This document shows, piece after piece, positions 28,003-36,555 of a stretch of DNA of 64,000 nt. The stretch covers positions 868,001-932,000 of the forward strand of contig NC_009718.1 in assembly GCF_000017545.1 (NCBI RefSeq), written 5' to 3'. This stretch comes from Fervidobacterium nodosum Rt17-B1 (lineage in GTDB: Bacteria; Thermotogota; Thermotogae; Thermotogales; Fervidobacteriaceae). Position numbers and translations under genes: made by a program. The notes under the pieces are model-generated. The model ran no database searches. It was given only the letters and a program-made list of their open reading frames with translations, and was not told where the DNA came from. Position 1 is the first letter of the stretch. Every line of letters begins with the position of its first letter.

Positions 28003-30507
28003 ATGGAATCAACCAAAATGATAATTACTCTTTTAATCATTCTATTATCAATTCAAAGTCTAATCTTCAGCATTGATTACGTACTTTACGGGCACAAAGA
28101 TACCATTTGGGAGATTGTTTCAGATGGTAAGAATATATATTCAGTTGGCGCGGATGGAATGTTGAAAGTTTGGGATGAAAAATTGCGAATTATTCAAAGT
28201 TTTTCCACCCATGATTCTTGGGCTCGGTGCGTCGCTGTTAATGATAAATACATAGCGGTTGGAGGGTATAAGCCGGACAATACGATAAAGGTATTTGATA
28301 AAATCTCTGGAAGTCTTTTATACAATCTCACAGGTCACAGTGCATCAATTTTTAGCCTAATTTTTTATAAAGATTACTTGATATCAGGTAGTTCAGATAA
28401 CAGTATAATTATTTGGAAAGATTTTAAAATAATGAAAATTTTGAAAATACACGATAGTTGGGTAAGGAAAGTATCTGTAATCAACGATAAATTAATTAGT
28501 GGTGATGAGAACGGCCGATTAAATATCGTTGATTTTAAAAATTTTAAATTGCTTAAGACGTATGAACTAAAAAGTATGATAATATCTTTTATTTCATTTA
28601 ATGATAATATCTTCATTGGAACGTCTAATGGAGAGCTGTACAAAGTTGAACTGAAAAATCTTAAAATAAGTTTGCTGAAAAAACTTGAGAATGATATATA
28701 CGCAATTCACGTAATAGATAATAAACTATTCATTTCTCAGCTTGGTGACGTTATGGTAATTGATTTAAATACCTTAAAAGAGATTAAAAAATTCTCCGTT
28801 TCTCCTTCAGAAATAACCTCAATCACTTACCTCGATAATCTTCTTTTCTTATCCAACCGTCAAGGCGAAATTTTCGCATACACACCGGAAGGAAAGTATA
28901 TTTCAAAATCCTCAAGGCACTTTTATTCCGCTATGAAATTAGCATTAGATGAAAAATATTTATACGTCGCAAGAGAGAATGGTTTATTAGAATCCTACGA
29001 GAGAAATACAAGCAAGAAGATATGGAATTATCAGTTCAGTACTCCAATAAGAAGTATTTATGTTTACAAGCAAAATATCGCAGTTACAACATCTAACGGC
29101 GAGTTAGCGCTTTTAAATAACGGGAAAATCACACAGTTAATTAAGCTAAACAACGTCGGTATCTCGATGATTCAGTATAACGATAATTTGATTATAGGCG
29201 GTTATGAAATATTGTACAGCTATTCAGCTGGTAAGTTAGATAAAATCCTTGAGTTGAAAAATAAATGGATAACCGCTCTTGATTATGATAAAACTATTTC
29301 AGACAAGTTATTTATTGGCACAAATACGGGCGAGATATTTGAATACAATCTGAAAACAAAAAAGCTTTCTGAAATATTCCAATTGCCAAGTGTTGTAGTC
29401 AAGTTGATGTATAAAAATAGTTCAATAATTGCTCTTTACCTTGATGGAACTGTTGCTGAAATAAATAAAGACAATATTAAATCTTACAAATCAAGTGTTC
29501 TCCCACTTTACGATGGCATTTTAGAAAATTCAAAACTTGTTTTAGTAGGTGAAAACCTAAAAATTGACAACAAAGAAATAAATTTTGAATCACAGATAGT
29601 TAGTATCGTTGCTAGTAAAAGTTCAATATACATTGGCTTATCAAATGGAAGAGTTATAGAAATGCAAAATTACAATCCGGTTCGCCAGTTCTCATCACAA
29701 ATTGGTAAGATTTCCACGCTATTTGCAGGTGAAATAGTTATATCCGGTCACGAGGACGGTAAAATCACCATATGGGAGAAGGATAAAGACGGCAATTACG
29801 TTATCACTAAAATTTTGGATGACCATTTAGATAGTGTGAAGAAAATCGTAAAATACAAAGATAAGATATTCTCTGCCTCAAGTGATAGGACGATAAAAGT
29901 ATGGGACCTAAAAAGTGGGAAATTATTAAACACATTAGCTGGTCATAAAGGCTATGTTTGGAGCTTATATATTACTGGTGATTATTTAATTAGCGGAGGG
30001 TGGGACGGAAGGGTCATAGTATGGGATATCAATAGTTACAAACCAGTGAAAATTTACGAAACAGGGTTTTCTATAACCGATATTTGGTCAAATTCTAAAG
30101 ATGAAATATATGTATCTTCATTAGAAGGTTACGTTGCAAAAGTTTCCCCAAATGGTATCGTTAAGAAAAAAATATCTAAAGATACACTATGGTCTATAGA
30201 TAGCTTTAGTGGTAAAATAGTAAATATCTACACAGCTGGATGGGATGGAAATGTTTATGTTTTAAATAGAGATTTAGAAGTAATTAAAACACATAAGTGT
30301 CATAATTCTACGGTATTTAAAATTATGATTTTTAGAAATAATATAGTAACGGCTGGGTCTGACAATACGATTAAAATATGGAATAATGATTTCAAACTTA
30401 TTATGGAATATTCAAATTTTAGGCAATCAATTCTTTCAATAGCAATCTCAGATTTAACCGGCGAGATAATAACAACAAATGGAGAAAGAATTATCGTTGT
30501 AAAATAA
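28003..30507 (+). CDS. Exported WD40-repeat protein
   Basis: 834 residues. A signal peptide (about 1-24, LLIILLSIQSLIFS) is followed by WD40-type repeats over the whole length. The clearest are at both ends: GHKDTIWEIV...LKVWD, GHSASIFSL...IIIWK, HLDSVKKIV...IKVWD, GHKGYVWSLY...VIVWD and CHNSTVFKI...IKIWN. Central repeats are more degenerate. At about 42 residues per blade there is room for two or more propellers. No enzyme domain is seen, so a scaffold role in the periplasm is likely. A weak GAAGGTGA site precedes the ATG. Confidence 0.88.
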   Translation: MESTKMIITLLIILLSIQSLIFSIDYVLYGHKDTIWEIVSDGKNIYSVGADGMLKVWDEKLRIIQSFSTHDSWARCVAVNDKYIAVGGYKPDNTIKVFDKISGSLLYNLTGHSASIFSLIFYKDYLISGSSDNSIIIWKDFKIMKILKIHDSWVRKVSVINDKLISGDENGRLNIVDFKNFKLLKTYELKSMIISFISFNDNIFIGTSNGELYKVELKNLKISLLKKLENDIYAIHVIDNKLFISQLGDVMVIDLNTLKEIKKFSVSPSEITSITYLDNLLFLSNRQGEIFAYTPEGKYISKSSRHFYSAMKLALDEKYLYVARENGLLESYERNTSKKIWNYQFSTPIRSIYVYKQNIAVTTSNGELALLNNGKITQLIKLNNVGISMIQYNDNLIIGGYEILYSYSAGKLDKILELKNKWITALDYDKTISDKLFIGTNTGEIFEYNLKTKKLSEIFQLPSVVVKLMYKNSSIIALYLDGTVAEINKDNIKSYKSSVLPLYDGILENSKLVLVGENLKIDNKEINFESQIVSIVASKSSIYIGLSNGRVIEMQNYNPVRQFSSQIGKISTLFAGEIVISGHEDGKITIWEKDKDGNYVITKILDDHLDSVKKIVKYKDKIFSASSDRTIKVWDLKSGKLLNTLAGHKGYVWSLYITGDYLISGGWDGRVIVWDINSYKPVKIYETGFSITDIWSNSKDEIYVSSLEGYVAKVSPNGIVKKKISKDTLWSIDSFSGKIVNIYTAGWDGNVYVLNRDLEVIKTHKCHNSTVFKIMIFRNNIVTAGSDNTIKIWNNDFKLIMEYSNFRQSILSIAISDLTGEIITTNGERIIVVK

Positions 30508-30546
30508 AATTTCCAAAATATTTTTTATTAGGGGGTAAGGAAATCT

Positions 30547-31089
30547 ATGGAAAAGACGATAACTACTTCGGTGATATTTAACGGTATGTTACTAAGGGTT
30601 TTAAAAGATGAAGTTGTACTCGAAAATGGCGTTGTAACAACAAGGGAATACGTTCAACATCCTGGCGCAGTAGCAGTTGTACCGGTAACTGACGATGGAA
30701 AGATAATACTAGTTGAGCAATACAGATACCCAATAAAACAGATGCTCTTAGAGATTCCCGCAGGGAAATTTGATAAGCCTGGAGAAAATCCGTTGGAATG
30801 CGCAAAGAGAGAATTGGAAGAAGAAACGGGCTACAGAGCTCAAGAATACACGTACCTCGGATATATACACACAACACCAGGCTTCTCTAATGAAGTTATT
30901 CATTTATACTTAGCAAGAAAACTTTACAAAGGCACTTTTACAATGGATCCTGATGAGGATGAAATTTTAAAGGTACACATTAAGGATTTCGATGAGACAG
31001 TACAGAAATGTATTAATGGAGAGATAACCGATGTCAAAACAATAGTAGGGATTATGAGAGCATATTTTAAATTAAGAGGTGAGAAGTAA
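30547..31089 (+). CDS. NUDIX hydrolase, ADP-ribose pyrophosphatase type
   Basis: 180 residues. The complete Nudix box GKFDKPGENPLECAKRELEE followed by ETGY sits near residues 76-99, and the arrangement matches ADP-ribose pyrophosphatases (for example the early VEQYRYP and the later TTPGFSNEVIHLYLA). It would split ADP-ribose to AMP and ribose-5-P. GGGGGTAAGG precedes the ATG. Its TAA shares a base with the next ATG (TAATG). Confidence 0.92.
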   Translation: MEKTITTSVIFNGMLLRVLKDEVVLENGVVTTREYVQHPGAVAVVPVTDDGKIILVEQYRYPIKQMLLEIPAGKFDKPGENPLECAKRELEEETGYRAQEYTYLGYIHTTPGFSNEVIHLYLARKLYKGTFTMDPDEDEILKVHIKDFDETVQKCINGEITDVKTIVGIMRAYFKLRGEK

Positions 31090-31682
31090 TGATAAGAGCT
31101 ATCATCAACGGAGAAGAAAAAGTCTATAATTCTAATGACTTTGAAAATTTTGGCGCGTTTTTAAGTAAAATGTTGCCAAGCGGTATGGTTTTGAAGAGTT
31201 TGAAAATAAATGATAAAGATATACCAATTTCATTTGTAGAAGAGCTAAAAGGAGCTAAAATAGATGAAGACATAAAAATAGAAATGGAGTTTGTAAATAC
31301 TGTGGAATTCCTCAAAGAGACTCTTAACGATGTACTTGGATACATAAACAACGTTAAAGTTTTACTCCCACAAGTTGCTAGTAGCTTAATAGTTGGAAAC
31401 GAAAGTGGTTGGAAGGCAATCACAGACCTTTCCGACGGATTAGCAGCTATGGAAAATTTGAGAAATTCCACACAGCAGATAACAAAACTATCGGAAGAAG
31501 AACTTAATTTATCAAAAAATAGAGAAGAAATAGCTAATACTCTTAGAGAGCTACTAAATTCTCTGAGTAACCGGGATAACATTGAAATATCAGATATTGT
31601 TGAAAACAAGATACCAGATGTTTTAGACTATTACATAGAATACTTCTCTAAAGTTTTAGAAGCACTCAAAAAAGTAAATTGA
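31089..31682 (+). CDS. Hypothetical protein upstream of fliS
   Basis: 197 residues, not recognised. The first ~72 residues alternate in a way that suggests a small beta-grasp-like domain (IRAIINGEEKVY ... GMVLKSLKINDKDI). The remainder is predicted helical with coiled-coil character (EELNLSKNREEIANTLREL). It begins at the stop codon of the NUDIX gene and ends 38 bases before fliS, so it may be a flagellar accessory protein; that is an inference from position only. Confidence 0.7.
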   Translation: MIRAIINGEEKVYNSNDFENFGAFLSKMLPSGMVLKSLKINDKDIPISFVEELKGAKIDEDIKIEMEFVNTVEFLKETLNDVLGYINNVKVLLPQVASSLIVGNESGWKAITDLSDGLAAMENLRNSTQQITKLSEEELNLSKNREEIANTLRELLNSLSNRDNIEISDIVENKIPDVLDYYIEYFSKVLEALKKVN

Positions 31683-31720
31683 ATTGAACGTAAAAAAAGC
31701 AGTGAAAAGGAGGCAACTTC

Positions 31721-32128
31721 ATGGATTATTTGGAACAGATGGTAATGACAGCAAGCCCTGCTAAACTTATAGAACTTTTGATTGAAAAAGCTATAAGTGT
31801 ACTTGAAGAAGCAAAAGTTTTTATTGATGAAAAAGATTACGTAAAGGCTAACGAAAAAATCGTTAGAGCACAAGATATAGTTATGGAACTTAATTTGGCA
31901 CTCGATTTGGAAAAAGGTGGAGATATCGCAAAAAGCCTTCGCGCTCTGTACAATTATATGTACAGAACACTCGTAGAAGCTAACATAAAAAAAGACAAAG
32001 ATATGATTGATGATGTAAAAACGCTCCTCTCAGATTTACTCTCCACTTGGCGAGAGGCTATGAAACTTGCTGGAAGTACCGCAAGTCAGATAGATGTTAA
32101 CAAGCCAAGAATTAATTTGAGCTTTTAA
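31721..32128 (+). CDS. fliS: Flagellar export chaperone FliS
   Basis: 135 residues of four-helix type. The N-terminal MDYLEQMVMTASPAKLIELL is the FliS pattern (usually Y...V.TASP..L...LY), with a later LYNYMYRTLVEANIKKD matching the conserved YxYmxxrLxxAN motif. It binds the C-terminus of flagellin (FliC) to prevent polymerisation before export. AAAGGAGGCAA lies before the ATG. Flagellin and FliD are not in the window. Confidence 0.92.
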   Translation: MDYLEQMVMTASPAKLIELLIEKAISVLEEAKVFIDEKDYVKANEKIVRAQDIVMELNLALDLEKGGDIAKSLRALYNYMYRTLVEANIKKDKDMIDDVKTLLSDLLSTWREAMKLAGSTASQIDVNKPRINLSF

Positions 32129-32165
32129 ATTTCATTAGCTAATTAATTCAATCGAGGAGGTTTTT

Positions 32166-32378
32166 ATGAAGATATCTTTTGTCATCTCAAATATCTTCTT
32201 TATAGCTTTTGTCATAGCACTTGCTATTACGATAATATTTTTTGAAATAGGATTAAGAGCTTTCAGAAAAAGCAACGAGAAAAAATCCAAGGAAAGCAAT
32301 GCACTTGGTTTTAGATGGTTAATAATATCCTTAGTACTTTTAGCCATTTCGATATTGTTTTCATTTTTCAAATTCTAG
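32166..32378 (+). CDS. Small two-helix membrane protein
   Basis: 70 residues. Two hydrophobic segments (about 6-28 and 48-68) flank a basic loop KSNEKKSKESN. A strong GAGGAGG lies before the ATG, which supports translation. No family recognised. It may be cotranscribed with fliS, 37 bases upstream. Confidence 0.7.
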   Translation: MKISFVISNIFFIAFVIALAITIIFFEIGLRAFRKSNEKKSKESNALGFRWLIISLVLLAISILFSFFKF

Positions 32379-32470
32379 GTATTTATTTATACACTCTAAA
32401 TGTACAAAAACGATAAATATATGATAAAATATTCTATAGAATTTAAAAATTAAAATCCGGGGGTGATTTA

Positions 32471-32923
32471 ATGGAACTCAAATTTCTAACATTCCATCTT
32501 GACAAAGAAATTTTTGCAATTAACATAATGAAGGTAGAAAGGGTAAAAGAGTACGAAAAAACAACAAAAATGCCAAATATAGCTGAATACGTTGAAGGAA
32601 TCATAAACTTAATGGGTGAGATTGTTCCAATAATAAACCTTCGCAAAAAATTTATGCTACCGGATTTCGAAAATAAAGAAAAAACTAAGATAATAGTTGT
32701 AAAATTGGAAAATAATAAGAAAGTAGGTTTTCTTGTCGATGATGTTAGAGAAGTACTAACAGTTACAGAAGATAAAATAGATGAGCCTCCTGCGCACATC
32801 GGTGGTATGTCAAATGTAAAATTTATCTCTGGAGTTATAAAATTAGAGAACGAAATGATTTTAACTCTCGAGGTTGATAATCTACTAACAAGTGAAGAAA
32901 AACTTGCGCTCGCAAATATTTAA
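32471..32923 (+). CDS. cheW: Chemotaxis coupling protein CheW
   Basis: 150 residues with the CheW fold: an initial FLTFHLDKEIFAINI, the highly typical MPNIAEYVEGIINLMGEIVPIINLRKKF, and GFLVDDVREVL followed by FISGVIKLENEMI. It links chemoreceptors to CheA. CCGGGGGTGA precedes the ATG. cheA and cheY are not here; cheX lies 3.6 kb away on the other strand. Confidence 0.93.
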   Translation: MELKFLTFHLDKEIFAINIMKVERVKEYEKTTKMPNIAEYVEGIINLMGEIVPIINLRKKFMLPDFENKEKTKIIVVKLENNKKVGFLVDDVREVLTVTEDKIDEPPAHIGGMSNVKFISGVIKLENEMILTLEVDNLLTSEEKLALANI

Positions 32924-32942
32924 TAAAAAATAGAGAATTATC

Positions 32943-32971
32943 TTGAAATAAACCAAATAATATGTTAAAAT
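32943..32971 (+). promoter_or_regulatory. Predicted promoter for tRNA-Val
   Basis: TTGAAA (32943-32948) and TAAAAT (32966-32971) are exactly 17 bases apart. A short hairpin lies between this promoter and the tRNA. Confidence 0.6.
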
Positions 32972-32975
32972 ATAT

Positions 32976-33008
32976 AAGCTTCCTTGTTTTTCAGAAGAAG
33001 CTTTTTGT
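32976..33008 (+). terminator. Short hairpin with U tract, either cheW terminator or tRNA leader
   Basis: AAGCTTC (32976-32982) pairs with GAAGCTT (32997-33003) around a 14-base loop, followed by TTT and further T-rich sequence. It lies downstream of the likely tRNA promoter, so it may act as a leader structure or attenuator rather than a plain terminator. Confidence 0.5.
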
Positions 33009-33023
33009 TTGTGTTTAATCATC

Positions 33024-33098
33024 GGGTGTGTAGCTCAGTGGAAGAGCACTTCCCTCACGAGGAAGGGGTCGTAGGTTCAATTCCTACCACACCCACCA
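33024..33098 (+). tRNA. tRNA-Val (anticodon CAC)
   Basis: 75 bases including an encoded CCA. Acceptor GGGTGTG pairs with CACACCC. D arm GCTC...GAGC, anticodon stem CTTCC/GGAAG with loop CTCACGA (anticodon CAC, reading GUG) and T arm GTAGG TTCAATT CCTAC are all sound. Confidence 0.97.
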
Positions 33099-33101
33099 AA
33101 T

Positions 33102-33139
33102 AAAAAAGCCCGTAATGTTTTTTAATTACGGGCTTTTTT
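33102..33139 (+). terminator. Bidirectional terminator between tRNA-Val and the DUF5693 gene
   Basis: AAAAAAGCCCGTAAT (33102-33116) pairs with ATTACGGGCTTTTTT (33125-33139), a perfect 15-base stem with an eight-base loop. It ends the tRNA transcript and also the long minus-strand run whose last stop is at 33164. Confidence 0.95.
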
Positions 33140-33163
33140 ATTTTTAAACAAACTTAAATTTTA

Positions 33164-34432
33164 TCACTCTTTTCCTGTCCAAATATTTATGAGCTTTATA
33201 AAAGTAACTACAAAGAAGTAAATAGTTACACCAATTAGTATTGTAATAGTTTCACGGTAAGTCAAAACATATATTGGCGCTTTTATGTGACAAAACGAGT
33301 TAAAAATCGAAACAAGAGCAAAAGTTCCAAAAAATGAGAATAGTGCTTTTGTAAATGCGTTTTCAAACTCCGTTGACAACAATAGTATAGGTATGAAAAT
33401 AATTTCTTTTGTTCGCGGCCTTACGATGAATATATTCTCCAGTAGAAGTCTAATATCTTCTTCAAACTTTGTTACAAAACCATAATTTCCACTTCTTAAA
33501 ATCATATACGAAATACTCAGTAAGCCAATTATTGAAAAAGTTATAATGTGACTTTTTTTGAAAATATTCTCTTTACCTAACTTCGTAAAAATAATCACAG
33601 CCAATAACGATGGTAACAATACAAGTGAAATTTTTACCCCACGGTAAATTTCAAGGTCATTAAGATATTGAAATGAATACAAAGAAAAGTTAGTAAGGAT
33701 TCCTAATAAAGCAAAGTTCACTATTCTAAAGAAATTATTTTTTGCCGAAAAATAACAACCAATAGTTCCAAGTATACTCACTAAACTAACGTAAAACCAA
33801 TAATCCTTAAAGAAAAGAAAAGACAAAACTGCAAAAGGCATTTGAAGTGTTACGTATATTCCTAACAATATTCCAAAAATCTTATTATTCCAAGTCGTAT
33901 CGTCTGGTTTAGGTATTCGCATACTCACTTGAAAGAAATTACTAAAGATTTTGTACGCTTCTACAGAAGTCTCAGAATTTGGTACAACTATAACCTCAAC
34001 ACTTCTTTCAACAACCGCCCTCCAAAACCTTTTGAAAAGTCTGAAAGCATCATACTTTGGTATTTCTTCGGGCTTTATATAATGAACCTTTACAATTTTC
34101 TTGTAACCTGTCTTTTTGTAAAATTCTTTGACAAAATCTGTCGTGCCGTAAAATTCCATATTCCCAACGTATTTACCGTTTACCTTCTTTAAGAAATCCT
34201 GCGGAGATTCTTTGATATCTCCCATTGGAATTATCAATTCAACATTATCTTCTATTTTTTCATTACCAGTGTAAAAAAGTACGCGGCTATCATCTTCAAA
34301 GAAAAAAGTAACAGCGGTGTTTTCTTTATCTATTGGAACTCGAAAGAATATAGAGAGTAATAAAATAACGGAAAACACTGTAATCAGTATTTCGACATAT
34401 TTCTCGTTTTTTGGAAAGATGTGTATCTTCAA
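33164..34432 (-). CDS. Multi-pass membrane protein, DUF5693-like
   Basis: 422 residues from a TTG that overlaps the pseudouridine synthase stop (TTGA). One N-terminal membrane helix (about 13-31) leads an extracytoplasmic domain of ~150 residues, then eight or so hydrophobic segments. The motif LLENIFIVRPRTKEIIF near residue 340 is characteristic of DUF5693 proteins as I recall them. The function is unknown. Last gene of the ten-gene minus-strand run. Confidence 0.75.
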   Translation of the reverse strand: MKIHIFPKNEKYVEILITVFSVILLLSIFFRVPIDKENTAVTFFFEDDSRVLFYTGNEKIEDNVELIIPMGDIKESPQDFLKKVNGKYVGNMEFYGTTDFVKEFYKKTGYKKIVKVHYIKPEEIPKYDAFRLFKRFWRAVVERSVEVIVVPNSETSVEAYKIFSNFFQVSMRIPKPDDTTWNNKIFGILLGIYVTLQMPFAVLSFLFFKDYWFYVSLVSILGTIGCYFSAKNNFFRIVNFALLGILTNFSLYSFQYLNDLEIYRGVKISLVLLPSLLAVIIFTKLGKENIFKKSHIITFSIIGLLSISYMILRSGNYGFVTKFEEDIRLLLENIFIVRPRTKEIIFIPILLLSTEFENAFTKALFSFFGTFALVSIFNSFCHIKAPIYVLTYRETITILIGVTIYFFVVTFIKLINIWTGKE

Positions 34433-35382
34433 TCTTTACCACTCTCCGCATTAAGATATTTAATAACTGTGGTAAGATCTTTGGGAAGCTGGGCCAAGAT
34501 ATTATAATTTCTTCCATTGAAAACAAATTTCATCTGTTTACAATGAAGAAAATGCCTTTTCAAACCAAAATTCTTTGAAAATTCTCTGTTTAATCTGAAA
34601 TTTCCATAATCTTTATCGCCAACTATTGGACAATTTATTGATGAAAGGTGTTTTCTAATTTGGTGCTTCCTTCCTGTTTCTATTTCAACTTCAAGGAAAC
34701 TTAACTCAACACTTATACCATTCAATTTAACTCTAAAATATTCGATTGGAATTATGTGGCTTACAGCATCTTGACCATCTATAGGCGTGTTTATTGTGAC
34801 TTTCTGCACCTTACCAAAAACCAAAGCATTATATATTTTTTCAACATTTCGTGAAGAGATAATTTCACTTAGCTCTCTTGCCACACTTCTATCCTTTGCA
34901 ACAATTAACACACCGGATGTCTCTTTATCTAACCTGTGTACAAGGAAAGGTTCAAAACCATTTTCTTTACCATAATGTATAAGCCCTTCAATAATGGAAG
35001 GCTTATTAACATTCTTTCCTGGATGCACTGATACCCCGGCAGGCTTATTTATAGCAATTATAAGCTCATCTTCGTAAATAATATCTAAATCCATTTTTAC
35101 AGGCTTTAACTCTAAGTATTCTCGACTGTAATTATCTAAAGACTCTTCAATTAATTCTATAACATCACCAATGTTTAACTTGGTTGAAGGGTCTTTTACC
35201 TTTTTACCGTTTATTTTTACCTTACCTGTACGTAAAAACTTGTAAATTGCACTTAATGGTACATTCTTCAGCATTTTTCTTAAAAATTTATCTACTCTTG
35301 AAAAGTAATTGCTCTCATTTACAGTCCAAACTTTTACATTGGAATTATTTTGTAAATCGTTTCTATTATCCCTCTCTTTCAA
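34429..35382 (-). CDS. RluA-family 23S rRNA pseudouridine synthase
   Basis: 317 residues from the TTG at 35382, since TAGGTG lies about seven bases upstream; a GTG at 35391 would overlap that site. An S4 RNA-binding domain (about 25-80) precedes the catalytic domain with HRLDKETSGVLIVAKD, where the Asp is the catalytic residue, and ETGRKHQIRKHL. It isomerises uridines in large-subunit rRNA (RluC/RluD type). Which positions are modified cannot be read from the sequence. Confidence 0.92.
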   Translation of the reverse strand: MKERDNRNDLQNNSNVKVWTVNESNYFSRVDKFLRKMLKNVPLSAIYKFLRTGKVKINGKKVKDPSTKLNIGDVIELIEESLDNYSREYLELKPVKMDLDIIYEDELIIAINKPAGVSVHPGKNVNKPSIIEGLIHYGKENGFEPFLVHRLDKETSGVLIVAKDRSVARELSEIISSRNVEKIYNALVFGKVQKVTINTPIDGQDAVSHIIPIEYFRVKLNGISVELSFLEVEIETGRKHQIRKHLSSINCPIVGDKDYGNFRLNREFSKNFGLKRHFLHCKQMKFVFNGRNYNILAQLPKDLTTVIKYLNAESGKD

Positions 35383-35411
35383 GGAAAGCACCTACTTTCA
35401 CTATGCATGAA

Positions 35412-36059
35412 CTATAATATGTGTTTATCCAAAAGCTCGGAAACTATTGTCGATGGAAGACTTGAGAATTTTCTGAAATTTTGTTCATATTCAGTGTGTG
35501 CTTGTTCTTCGCTGGTGTCAACGATAACCTTTAGAGAGCAGAATTCCACCCCATTTTCTTTACATACCTTCGATATTGCGGCACTATCCATATCGACTGC
35601 TAAAGCTTTGTATTTATCATAAAGCATCTCCTTCATTTTTTTATCACTTACAATAAGATCCCCACTAACCATTGGACCAAAAGCAACGTATTTATAAACA
35701 TCAGCAATTTTCTCAAGAAGTACGTTTGAAGCCTCTATTGGCATAATATTGCCACCTTGAAAATCATGCTCGTAATAGGTGGTACCACACACAATATCAC
35801 CTATCTTTAAATTCGGATCTATTGCTCCAGCAGAACCACAATGTATAATATACTTAGGATTAAATTTATCTATTATCGCTTGAGTTATCATAGCGCTTTC
35901 AACTTTACCTATAAAACCATATATCGTCACAACTTCATTTCCGCCAATGATTCCTCTTGAAAAATTTCTTTTAATTAACTCACCATTTTCAAGAAGCGGG
36001 AGCAATTCTCTGAAAACACCTACTATTTCTTCCTTAAGTACACCGGTTACAACTACCAT
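35412..36059 (-). CDS. mtnN: 5'-methylthioadenosine/S-adenosylhomocysteine nucleosidase family
   Basis: 215 residues with the phosphorylase/nucleosidase fold: IIHCGSAGAIDPNLKIGDIV and the ribose-binding AVDMDSAAISKVC (consensus VEMExAA). The later Asp is in IVDTSEE. It would cleave adenine from MTA and SAH in methyl-group recycling. The substitution of Asp for Glu in the VDMDS motif leaves some doubt about the exact substrate. It sits between cheX and the pseudouridine synthase with gaps of about 29 bases. Confidence 0.8.
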   Translation of the reverse strand: MVVVTGVLKEEIVGVFRELLPLLENGELIKRNFSRGIIGGNEVVTIYGFIGKVESAMITQAIIDKFNPKYIIHCGSAGAIDPNLKIGDIVCGTTYYEHDFQGGNIMPIEASNVLLEKIADVYKYVAFGPMVSGDLIVSDKKMKEMLYDKYKALAVDMDSAAISKVCKENGVEFCSLKVIVDTSEEQAHTEYEQNFRKFSSLPSTIVSELLDKHIL

Positions 36060-36087
36060 CTTATCTCCACCTCAATTTTTTAATTCC

Positions 36088-36555
36088 CTATTTTCCTCCA
36101 CGAACACCAATGTGAAGTTCCAAATCGTCTTCTTCAAAAAGATTCACTGGAAGTCTTATAATCATCCCTTCAGTCGTTATTTTCATTCCCTCGCCAGTTA
36201 TAACTGTCGGAGGTGTTATATCTATTTTGTAACCAAGTTTCTCAAGATTCATGGCAATACTTCCTGAGGTCATATTCCCAAGCTCACCTATCGCGCTAAG
36301 AGCAAGTTCATCCAATGTTCCATATTCCATTCCCATCATTTTTGAAACTATTTTAAGCGCTGTTGCTTCGCTAAAAGAGTATATAAAATTTCCTTCAATG
36401 TCTCCAGTGAAACCTATAACCGTTACTATATTGTACTTTGGCACAACATCTTTTACCGCCTGTGGTTTACCAAAATTTGTTTTTAGTTGAAGTACCATTT
36501 CATAAGTATTTTGCGCAGAAGTCAAAACAGAGTTTATAATTCTCACGTCAATCAT
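36088..36555 (-). CDS. cheX: CheY-P phosphatase CheX
   Basis: 155 residues, the same size as Thermotoga CheX. The catalytic motif ELGNMTSG holds Glu91 and Asn94, which in the CheX/CheC/FliY family remove phosphate from CheY-P. The start overlaps the rbgA stop by eight bases. CheC and CheD, usual partners, are not in view. Confidence 0.92.
   Translation of the reverse strand: MIDVRIINSVLTSAQNTYEMVLQLKTNFGKPQAVKDVVPKYNIVTVIGFTGDIEGNFIYSFSEATALKIVSKMMGMEYGTLDELALSAIGELGNMTSGSIAMNLEKLGYKIDITPPTVITGEGMKITTEGMIIRLPVNLFEEDDLELHIGVRGGK

Noticed and set aside
31124-31609. 161-codon open frame on the minus strand across the hypothetical gene
   Set aside because: Ser/Phe/Leu-rich shadow frame without ribosome site; the plus gene has coupling to both neighbours.
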